Below are positions 34,317 to 39,711 of a DNA stretch of 39,711 bases, piece by piece; the first letter of the stretch is position 1, and each line of letters starts with the position of its first letter. A program made the translations under genes and the position numbers. Origin of the DNA: UBA2160 sp964588665 (GTDB taxonomy: Bacteria; Chloroflexota; Dehalococcoidia; Lucifugimonadales; UBA1123); assembly GCA_964588665.1 (NCBI GenBank), contig CAZPQQ010000025.1, positions 1 through 39,711 of the forward strand, written 5' to 3'. A model generated the notes under the pieces. That model was not told the origin of the DNA, searched no databases, and saw only the letters and a list, made by a program, of their open reading frames with translations.

Positions 34317-34622
34317 ATGAATATCGCCACCCTAGAAAATTCACCACATTCTACTAGAGGCGACGAAAGCGGGTCAACCTAGCGGCGCCCTCGCGGGGCT
34401 GAGTACGCACCCCATCTACGGGGTTTCGCCCGGAACCTCGAACCTGTGCAGGCGACAGGCCGAAGCCATTGCTGAATTCGACGGCGCCTCACCGCGCATC
34501 ACACAGCGGATTCACGTCCTGTGAACCGAAGGTCGCTCGCGGCGCTCCGGTTGTGCGTGGTCAGGAACGGTGCTAAGCTATTTTATCGTCAGCAGGCAAG
34601 CCCAATCACGCATCCAGAATCC
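34317..34622. other. Intergenic region between divergent coaE and speD
   Basis: The stretch holds the speD promoter near its right end. An unstarted open frame (about 34331-34523) shows no recognised family. No tRNA, riboswitch or repeat is recognised. Confidence 0.4.
34551..34579 (+). promoter_or_regulatory. Promoter of speD-speB
   Basis: TTGTGC (34551-34556), 17 bases, TAAGCT (34574-34579) with an extended TGC just before the -10. It lies 44 bases before the speD ATG. Confidence 0.55.
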
Positions 34623-35066
34623 ATGAGGACCGTTCTTTTGCACCTCGCAGTCGACGGCTACGGCGCCGATCCAAATGCTCTCCGGGACGAAGACCTCATA
34701 TTGCGTTTTCTGGAAACGTATCCGGATGAGATAGGAATGACCAAGATCATTCCCCCTCAGGTCTACACGTATCATGGCAAGAAAGCCGAAGATTGGGGCG
34801 TCTCGGGATTCGTATTGATCGCTGAGAGCCACATAAGCGTTCACACGTTCCCGGACCGAGGACACGTCAACATCGACATCTTCTCGTGCAAGCCATTCGA
34901 CGTCTCCGAGTCTTTGGACACCGTCAAGGCCACGTTCTCTCTGACCCGAACCGACGTATGGACGTTGGACAGGGGATTAGAGTACACGAGCGCTCGGCAA
35001 GCCTACGGCGGAATGGTGCGAGAGCGCGTAGGGCTGGTTGCCAAGGCCGGCGAAGGCGATGGGTGA
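34623..35066 (+). CDS. speD: S-adenosylmethionine decarboxylase SpeD
   Basis: A 147-residue pyruvoyl enzyme that decarboxylates SAM to supply aminopropyl groups for spermidine. The self-cleavage site is E68-S69 within LIAESHISVHTFPDRGHVNIDIF, with H74 and C89 (DIFSC) as the conserved processing and catalytic residues. The length matches the short prokaryotic class 1B form. The ATG at 34623 begins the family-like MRTVLLHLAVDGYG; the longer frame from 34521 has no supporting ribosome site. It overlaps speB by eight bases. Confidence 0.92.
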   Translation: MRTVLLHLAVDGYGADPNALRDEDLILRFLETYPDEIGMTKIIPPQVYTYHGKKAEDWGVSGFVLIAESHISVHTFPDRGHVNIDIFSCKPFDVSESLDTVKATFSLTRTDVWTLDRGLEYTSARQAYGGMVRERVGLVAKAGEGDG

Positions 35067-35967
35067 CCAGCCGGAGGAATCGCAGCCTCCGGGGACGTTC
35101 CGGTGGAATACGTTCCTGGACACGCCTCCGGACGAAGATCGATTCGACAACGCCAAGTTTGTCGTGCTGCAGGCGCCTTACGAGGCCACCACATCGTTTT
35201 TGACCGGGACTCGAGACGGCCCATCCGCGATCATCGAAGCTTCCGCGCAACTCGAAGACTACGACCTTGAGCTCGACACCGACATCTCGACCGCGGGCAT
35301 TCATACGGCGCCGGCTTTGGCGCCGGTTTTGCGAACCCCACACGCCATCGTCGAGCAGGTGGACCGGGTCGTCGACTGGATCGCGGCCGAAGGCAAGATT
35401 CCGGCGCTGCTCGGCGGCGAACACACGGTGACTATCGGGGCGGTCAAGGCGCTGTCGCGCCGCCACACCGACCTGTCCGTGCTATACCTGGACGCCCACG
35501 GAGACCTCAGGGACAGTTACATGGGAACCGGCTGGGGCCATGCGTCCGTCGCGCGCCGGTTGCTCGACGTCTGCCCGGTGGTGCACGCCGGCGTCCGGAG
35601 CGTGTCAGCGGAGGAGCGCTCGTACATCGACGAGGAGGCGCTCCCGGTCCACTACTGGCCGCCGAACACCGGCTTCGACGACTACGCGAGGGCTGTCGTA
35701 GACGCGCTTGCCGCCAACGTGTACCTGAGCATCGATCTGGACGTTCTCGATCCCTCGATAATGGCCGCTGTCGGAACCCCGGAGCCCGACGGAATGGACT
35801 GGCGCCAAATCACTTACTTGCTTAGAATGCTGGGCCGCGAACGCCGGATCGTCGGATTTGACGTCGTTGAGTTGTGCCCAAGGGCCGGACCTCCTTCGTG
35901 TGCGTACACGGCGGCCAAGTTGGTTTACAAAGTCATGGGGTACTCTTTAGCTTTCGACCAAACGTAA
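35059..35967 (+). CDS. speB: Agmatinase-type ureohydrolase SpeB
   Basis: A 302-residue manganese ureohydrolase expected to turn agmatine into putrescine and urea. The metal ligands are all present: GGEHT (H), YLDAHGDLRDS (D, H, D) and SIDLDVLDPS (two D). The start ATG at 35059 is chosen over TTG 35038. With speD upstream it makes the two branches of spermidine synthesis; the spermidine synthase itself is not in the window. Arginase, formiminoglutamase or guanidinobutyrase activities are related alternatives; the speD linkage favours agmatinase. Confidence 0.88.
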   Translation: MGDQPEESQPPGTFRWNTFLDTPPDEDRFDNAKFVVLQAPYEATTSFLTGTRDGPSAIIEASAQLEDYDLELDTDISTAGIHTAPALAPVLRTPHAIVEQVDRVVDWIAAEGKIPALLGGEHTVTIGAVKALSRRHTDLSVLYLDAHGDLRDSYMGTGWGHASVARRLLDVCPVVHAGVRSVSAEERSYIDEEALPVHYWPPNTGFDDYARAVVDALAANVYLSIDLDVLDPSIMAAVGTPEPDGMDWRQITYLLRMLGRERRIVGFDVVELCPRAGPPSCAYTAAKLVYKVMGYSLAFDQT

Positions 35968-35981
35968 GCCCATGATAAGAT
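35953..35981 (+). promoter_or_regulatory. Promoter of the cysteine desulfurase gene
   Basis: TTCGAC (35953-35958), 17 bases, TAAGAT (35976-35981), about 75 bases before the ATG at 36056. The -35 box is weak. Confidence 0.4.
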
Positions 35982-36055
35982 TACTGCGACCTGTGGCCGC
36001 ACGTCAGGTATAAGCGCAGGCTGCAGGGAGCATCAGAATCGAGAGGCATTGAGTC

Positions 36056-37249
36056 ATGGCGACTCCGAACAAGCTGATCTATCTGGACAACGCGGCTACC
36101 ACCGCCGTCCGGGAAGAAGTGTTGGACGCAATGTATCCGCACTTCGGCGTCAGCTTCGGCAACCCGTCCGGCATCCACGCGGTCGCCCAAGAGGCCAGGA
36201 AGGCCGTTGATGAGGCCCGAGAGATCGTCGCCGGCGCCCTCGGCTGTCGGATCGGCGAGGTTGTGTTCACGAGCGGCGGCACTGAAGCGGACAACGCCGC
36301 GATCAAGAGCGTTGCGCTCGCCCTCCGAAATGTTGGCAACCACATAATTACGACCGCCATCGAGCACCATGCGGTGTTGCACACTTGCCATCAACTCGAA
36401 CAGTTCGGTTTCGAGGTCACCTACTTGCCGGTGGACTCGCAAGGGTTGGTCGACCCGGACGACGTTGCCGACGCAATCACGGATCGGACGACCCTCGTTA
36501 GCGTCATGCTGGCCAACAACGAGATCGGGACAATTCAGCCCCTGAGTTGTATCGCGAAGTTAGTGAAGCAGGAATCCGATCGGCGAAACAAAAAGATCGT
36601 GCTGCATACTGACGCGGTCCAAGCGGCCGGTTACCTTGACCTTGACGTCGGCCGATTGGGCGTCGACCTGTTGAGCCTGTCGGCCCACAAGTTCCATGGA
36701 CCCAAAGGGGTCGGCCTGCTGTACGTGAAAAGGGGCACGCCCTTCGAACCTCAGATCATGGGCGGCGGACAGGAGCGAGAGCGTCGGTCGGGCACTGAGA
36801 ACGTCCCAGGAATTGTTGGCCTCGCGCAGGCCCTCCGGCTCGCGACCGAGGAACGCGAGGCGCTGTCCGCGAAATTGACTCCCATGCGAGATCGAATCAT
36901 CGACGGCCTTCGAGCGAGTCTGGATCGAGTCAGGCTCAACGGCCACCCGACTCAGAGGCTGGCCAACAACGTGAACGTCTCGTTCGAGAGCGTCGAGGGC
37001 GAGCCGATACTGCTGGGCTTGGATCTGGCTGGCATATGCGCTTCGAGCGGGAGCGCCTGTTCGTCAGCGTCTCTCGAACCTTCTCACGTGCTGCTGGCGA
37101 TCGGATTGGACGCAAACCTAGCCCAGAGCAGCCTGCGCGTCACGCTCGGTCGCGACAACACGGACGAGGACGTAGACTATCTGTTGTCCGTGTTGCCGGA
37201 TCTCGTCGTGCGACTGCGCCAGATGCCGTCATTGTCGGAAGTGAAATAA
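36056..37249 (+). CDS. iscS: Cysteine desulfurase, NifS/IscS type
   Basis: A 397-residue PLP enzyme that takes sulfur (or selenium) from cysteine (selenocysteine). It opens with IYLDNAATTAVREEVLDAM; the PLP lysine is K212 in SAHKFHGPKG, and the active cysteine is C335 in SSGSACSSASLEPSHVL. The 12-residue-like active loop marks class I (NifS/IscS). Its stop is followed 24 bases later by a lipoprotein gene. No iscU or scaffold is present in the window. Because selD, selA, selC and a selenoprotein lie nearby, it could supply selenium to SelD, but iron-sulfur or tRNA thiolation roles are equally open. Confidence 0.9.
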   Translation: MATPNKLIYLDNAATTAVREEVLDAMYPHFGVSFGNPSGIHAVAQEARKAVDEAREIVAGALGCRIGEVVFTSGGTEADNAAIKSVALALRNVGNHIITTAIEHHAVLHTCHQLEQFGFEVTYLPVDSQGLVDPDDVADAITDRTTLVSVMLANNEIGTIQPLSCIAKLVKQESDRRNKKIVLHTDAVQAAGYLDLDVGRLGVDLLSLSAHKFHGPKGVGLLYVKRGTPFEPQIMGGGQERERRSGTENVPGIVGLAQALRLATEEREALSAKLTPMRDRIIDGLRASLDRVRLNGHPTQRLANNVNVSFESVEGEPILLGLDLAGICASSGSACSSASLEPSHVLLAIGLDANLAQSSLRVTLGRDNTDEDVDYLLSVLPDLVVRLRQMPSLSEVK

Positions 37250-37273
37250 GTCGTCGGACAGGAAACCACACAT

Positions 37274-37861
37274 ATGAAAATCCTTACAGACCGAACGAGG
37301 CGGACGGCGCAAGACCGGCTGACCTCAATGCGGGGCAAAGTTTCTTTAGCTACGGTGTTCGCCGCGTTGATCGTGCTGACCCTCGCTGGGTGCGGCGGCG
37401 ACTCGGACATACAATACGCCAAGGGAAGAAGCATCGAGATCCACGCCACGAATCCGGTCACGGCCAATAAACTTACCTACGCGGACGGCCAGGGCGAACA
37501 TTGGGTTGTCCGGCCGAGCGCTTCCAACCGCCAGCTTGCACTCGTAAACGTAACGATCGTCAACCGGACGAGCACCGTGATGCCACTATTGGTCGACCCT
37601 GACGCCGCTCGACTTGGCGACCGCCGAGGGGAGCGCATCCGAGCCGTCGACCCGTTCGTATCGTCCGCTGCCAGCGGCGGGACCGACGTCGACGAGGACA
37701 AGTTCACACCCTTTTTATGGGGCGTGATTTCTCTTGAGCGCCAGATGCAGGTCCAGGGTTGGGTGATCTTCGACGTGCCCAAGGGACTGACTTTAGGGTC
37801 CATGTTCTGGGACGAGGTCGACGAAGTTGTGGTCGACTTCATCGACTATTACAGAGGGTGA
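37274..37861 (+). CDS. Predicted lipoprotein of unknown function
   Basis: A 195-residue protein with a signal peptide and lipobox LAGC (lipidated cysteine at residue 40 from this start, 22 from an internal ATG at 37328). The mature part has a beta-rich stretch (ALVNVTIVNRTSTVMPLLVD, later QMQVQGWVIFDVPKG, DEVVVDFIDYYRG), reminiscent of DUF4352/immunoglobulin-like lipoprotein folds that carry a conserved variable-type sandwich, but I do not identify it. The ATG at 37274 has an AGGAAA site. It follows the cysteine desulfurase closely and may share its transcript. Confidence 0.65.
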   Translation: MKILTDRTRRTAQDRLTSMRGKVSLATVFAALIVLTLAGCGGDSDIQYAKGRSIEIHATNPVTANKLTYADGQGEHWVVRPSASNRQLALVNVTIVNRTSTVMPLLVDPDAARLGDRRGERIRAVDPFVSSAASGGTDVDEDKFTPFLWGVISLERQMQVQGWVIFDVPKGLTLGSMFWDEVDEVVVDFIDYYRG

Positions 37862-38017
37862 CTCAGTTCGCTGAATAGCGACGGCGCAACTCCATGCTTC
37901 AGGGGAGTGACATCGGCCGACCAGGGACCGTTGCTTCTCGAAGCTGGGATTCGCGGTGACGTGAATGTTCACCGATAAAGCGGACCGGCGAATCTGTTCT
38001 GAATACGCCGCATCCGA

Positions 38018-38023
38018 TATAAT
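38018..38023 (+). promoter_or_regulatory. -10 element of trxA
   Basis: A perfect TATAAT 46 bases before the trxA ATG. The -35 region is poor at every usual spacing. Confidence 0.5.
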
Positions 38024-38069
38024 GAGGTCCAACATATGCGGACCCATGAGAAGACCGCTGGAGGAATTG

Positions 38070-38396
38070 ATGGCTCACCCTATAGAAATTACCGATGCGA
38101 CATTTGACGAGGAAGTCGTTGGGGCTGACACCCCCGTCGTTGTAGACTTTTGGGCCGAATGGTGCGGCCCTTGCAAGATGATCGCGCCCATCGTCGAACA
38201 GCTCGCTGAAGAGTACGATGGAAAAGTAAAATTCGCGAAGCTGGATGTCGACTCAAACCCTCGCACCGCCATGACCTTCGGCATTCGCGGCATACCGGCG
38301 TTGCTCATATTCAACGACGGCAAGCCTGTCGACACGGTGGTAGGCGCGGTTCCCAAGTCCGTGCTGAAGCAGCGAGTCGACGCGGCCATCTCGTAG
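38070..38396 (+). CDS. trxA: Thioredoxin
   Basis: A 108-residue thioredoxin, the usual length. The redox motif WCGPCK is intact (C32, C35), with the cis-proline motif GIRGIPALLIF downstream and the buried aspartate in VVVDFWAEW. It reduces protein disulfides in the cytoplasm. The start ATG at 38070 is set by the strong GGAGGAATTG ribosome site; the longer frames upstream run through the promoter. It is followed by a strong hairpin, so transcription likely ends before selC. Confidence 0.93.
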   Translation: MAHPIEITDATFDEEVVGADTPVVVDFWAEWCGPCKMIAPIVEQLAEEYDGKVKFAKLDVDSNPRTAMTFGIRGIPALLIFNDGKPVDTVVGAVPKSVLKQRVDAAIS

Positions 38397-38467
38397 GCTG
38401 GCAGTTTGCGCGCGGCCTTCGATCTCCCGCTTCATACCATTGCCAATCTTCGTAAACTTGACCTGAT

Positions 38468-38494
38468 TGGCCTGGCGCTCAAGGCGCCAGGCCA
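38468..38494 (+). terminator. Terminator-like hairpin after trxA
   Basis: TGGCCTGGCGC (38468-38478) and GCGCCAGGCCA (38484-38494) make an 11-bp perfect stem with a five-base loop, followed by TTAATCTT. A second small hairpin (GACCC/GGGTC) follows at 38503-38515. Confidence 0.72.
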
Positions 38495-38603
38495 TTAATC
38501 TTGACCCGAAGGGTCGATATTTGTCCTCGGCTAGGCGGCGTAAATCATGCCGACCGGCGTACGGTTTGGCGCTCGTCACACGGCTTACTTTCGAGGATTA
38601 AAC

Positions 38604-38701
38604 GGGAGCGGATGGGGCCTGGTGGCTCCTGCGGTCTTCAACACCGTTGGCGGCAACCCTGCGGTTGGCGCGGTGGGTTCGACTCCCTCTCGCTCCCGCC
38701 A
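38604..38701 (+). tRNA. selC: tRNA-Sec (selenocysteine), anticodon TCA
   Basis: A 98-base tRNA with an encoded CCA end. It shows all the marks of tRNA-Sec: an 8-bp acceptor (GGGAGCGG with TCGCTCCC, the eighth pair G-T), a 6-bp D stem with a four-base TGGT loop, anticodon loop CTTCAAC (anticodon TCA at 38638-38640) on a 5-bp stem, a long variable arm (CAACC/GGTTG stem around CTGC), and T-loop TTCGACT. The T stem has one T-T mismatch. This is the substrate of SelA and reads the UGA codons of selD and the UGSC gene. It is the only tRNA seen in the window. Confidence 0.95.
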
Positions 38702-39006
38702 GCCGTTCGTCCGTGAACGGGCTGGAAGGCGTCGTCTCATCCCCCCTAGATCACCATTTACGCCCTCGTTCGCCGAACGACGTCGCCCGTGAATTCTGAC
38801 GACATCGTAACTTCCCCTGTGATCCATGTTGGCGTCGACGGGACGGCGCCTCGCCACGGAACGGCAGGATACTGCCGTGAGGTCGGCAGCTAACCCACCT
38901 TTTTGCAGGCCGCCGTCGTTTAACTATTAGTTAGAGACGGCGTCGCATTGAATGAAGATGCGACTTGAATATCCCGGGCTAACCGGCTCGGCCAGGAGAT
39001 GGCAGG
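38702..39006 (+). other. Intergenic region after selC, rich in RNA structure
   Basis: No gene is supported in this stretch. The first part has a short imperfect hairpin just after selC (about 38701-38724). The rest is occupied by the candidate switching RNA entered separately and the ribosome site of the following gene. Confidence 0.5.
38842..38964 (+). promoter_or_regulatory. Candidate structured leader RNA with two exclusive stems
   Basis: Segment GACGGCG (38842-38848) can pair with CGCCGTC (38911-38917), closing a domain that contains the perfect hairpin ACGGCAG-GATA-CTGCCGT (38861-38878). The same CGCCGTC can instead pair with a second GACGGCG (38936-38942), a stem extended by TAACT/AGTTA. 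A third hairpin, GTCGCAT/ATGCGAC (38942-38948 with 38958-38964), shares one base with it. Two mutually exclusive uses of one strand are a mark of switching leaders. It lies 43 bases before the ATG of the small Cys-rich protein. It matches no riboswitch class I know; a plain stable RNA or chance symmetry remains possible. Confidence 0.5.
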
Positions 39007-39303
39007 ATGACCTATTATTCAGAAACCGTGCCGATTGATCCGGCCAGTGAACATTTTGCCAGGCTCAAATCCTACGCCGAACGGGTCCTCGTGCAGGGCG
39101 AGGAGCTTTCCCCGGATGAGGTCACGGACAAGGAAATCCGACTGCTGGCTTTGCGCGAGCTCACCGATCAGTATGGGTTTACCGAAAAGGACCTCGTCAA
39201 GCTCATCTTCGGCAAGATATTCCGTGATCGCCAGCATTGCGGATGCCCGACCTGCCGCGCCCGCCGACAGATGCGCAACGACAAGGCGGGGACGGAAGCT
39301 TAG
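39007..39303 (+). CDS. Small protein with C-terminal CGCPTC cluster, unknown function
   Basis: A 98-residue protein I do not recognise. Residues 1-75 are charged and mostly helical by appearance (DEVTDKEIRLLALRELTDQYGFTEKDLVKLIFG); the C-terminus has HCGCPTCRARR, three closely spaced cysteines that could bind a metal or a thiol. No signal peptide or membrane segment is visible. The ATG at 39007 has an AGGAGATGGCAGG ribosome region. A structured leader lies upstream and a strong terminator follows, so it is a single-gene unit between selC and the UGSC selenoprotein gene. Confidence 0.6.
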   Translation: MTYYSETVPIDPASEHFARLKSYAERVLVQGEELSPDEVTDKEIRLLALRELTDQYGFTEKDLVKLIFGKIFRDRQHCGCPTCRARRQMRNDKAGTEA

Positions 39304-39386
39304 CCGGATTCACCCGGCACGGCGCGTTTCCGGTTAAATTTCGCCGAATAGCGGTCGAACGCGGATGAGCAAGAATCAACCAAAGA

Positions 39387-39414
39387 AAAGAGGCGGCGCG
39401 ATGGCCGCCTCTTT
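39387..39414. terminator. Bidirectional intrinsic terminator
   Basis: AAAGAGGCGGC (39387-39397) and GCCGCCTCTTT (39404-39414) form an 11-bp stem with a six-base loop, A-rich at one side and T-rich at the other. It lies between the small Cys-rich gene and the convergent UGSC gene. Confidence 0.85.
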
Positions 39415-39459
39415 GTGTCTCGGATTTGATCCTGTTTGGGCTACCGGATGGAGTTCCGG

Positions 39460-39711
39460 TTAGCTCTTGGTCAGAAGTATCCCCAGGACGTCCGGCGCCG
39501 CTTGCATTGCCCGCTCTCGAAGGCCGGATTCATCCAGGCTGCCAAGCGGGTGGGGAAGCACCACGTACGGGTAGTCGGGGATCCCGCCCAATTTCGCCAT
39601 GGCTTCCGCGCTGTTGATGAACGGCTCGGTGCAAATGACCGCGGTCGGCAGGCCTTTGCGCTCGAAGGTGATTCCGTCGTGCACACTGCACGACGAGCAG
39701 GACCCTCAATC
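39460..39711 (-). CDS. UGSC-family selenoprotein, C-terminal part (cut by the window edge)
   Basis: Only the last 83 residues are inside the window; the 5' part lies beyond position 39711. The frame contains an in-frame TGA at 39708-39706 that reads as the first residue of the family motif: Asp-Sec-Gly-Ser-Cys, followed by SSCSVHDGITFERKGLPTAVIC, PYVVLPHPLGSL and a C-terminal helix. This is the conserved block of the UGSC (seleno)protein family, where the first position is Sec or Cys. A gene caller sees only a frame from the GTG at 39684, which actually lies in the loop of the SECIS hairpin. Biochemical function of the family is not established. It stands in tail-to-tail orientation to the small Cys-rich gene. 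Confidence 0.9.
39675..39695 (-). promoter_or_regulatory. SECIS element of the UGSC selenoprotein gene
   Basis: On the coding strand CGTCGTGCA (39695-39687) and TGCACGACG (39683-39675) form a perfect 9-bp stem with loop GTG. Nineteen bases lie between the UGA and the loop, and G is the first loop base, as bacterial SECIS rules require. Confidence 0.82.

Noticed and set aside
34331..34523. Unstarted open frame between coaE and speD
   Set aside because: It has no start codon or ribosome site and no recognisable motif, and it overlaps the region ahead of the speD promoter.
1..39711. CRISPR array, prophage or insertion sequence
   Set aside because: No regularly spaced repeats, no phage structural genes, no transposase or terminal inverted repeats were found.

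Overview
The window reads as ordinary bacterial chromosome: about 35 genes on both strands, high GC, frequent TTG and GTG starts, TTGACA/TATAAT-type promoters, and no phage genes, transposases or CRISPR array. The gene set (F420-type luciferase-like monooxygenase, hydantoinase, HpcH/HpaI aldolase, ComD/ComE-like split TPP enzyme, UGSC-family selenoprotein, Gld-type ABC exporter, NorQ/NorD pair) fits an aerobic heterotroph such as a Chloroflexota (SAR202-like) lineage. This taxonomic call is inference; there is no rRNA or other decisive marker.

The strongest theme is selenocysteine (Sec). The window holds selD (left end, minus), selA (about 17.3 kb, plus), the tRNA-Sec gene selC (about 38.6 kb, plus) and a UGSC-family selenoprotein cut by the right edge (minus). 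selD and the UGSC gene each have an in-frame TGA at the position the family reserves for Sec or Cys. Each TGA is followed by a hairpin with the spacing and apical-loop G of a bacterial SECIS. Ordinary gene calling truncates both. A NifS/IscS-type cysteine desulfurase (36.1 kb) and a thioredoxin (38.1 kb) lie nearby. selB was not found and is presumably outside the window.

Layout. 0-3 kb (minus): selD, hydantoinase. 3-8.1 kb (plus): metallo-beta-lactamase-fold hydrolase, TPR lipoprotein, MFS transporter, zinc-ribbon/DUF4177 protein, LLM oxidoreductase, cytochrome c lipoprotein. 8.2-11 kb: Nudix hydrolase (minus), aldolase and CCA-adding enzyme (plus). 11.1-16.9 kb (minus): cinA, then a four-gene Gld-like ABC operon. 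17.3-21.8 kb (plus): selA-smr-rarA, then a two-subunit TPP enzyme. 22-24.5 kb (minus): hicBA toxin-antitoxin with an unusual HicB, and an MFS exporter. 25-28.7 kb: threonine aldolase (minus), two tandem alpha/beta hydrolases and a damaged fumarase (plus). 28.8-34.3 kb (minus): coaE - norQ-like ATPase - CoA-type Nudix - giant VWA protein. 34.6-39.3 kb (plus): speD-speB, cysteine desulfurase, lipoprotein, trxA, selC, a possible structured RNA leader and a small Cys-rich protein. 39.5 kb to the end (minus): UGSC selenoprotein.

Several conserved genes (cinA, fumarase, cytochrome c, probably the LLM oxidoreductase) carry one-base frameshifts at short G/C runs. The fumarase also lacks about 65 internal residues. 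Repeated single-base lesions in housekeeping genes point more to sequence or assembly error than to gene decay. A 139-bp palindrome-rich intergenic repeat occurs twice, one copy lacking exactly 42 bp between GCTC repeats.
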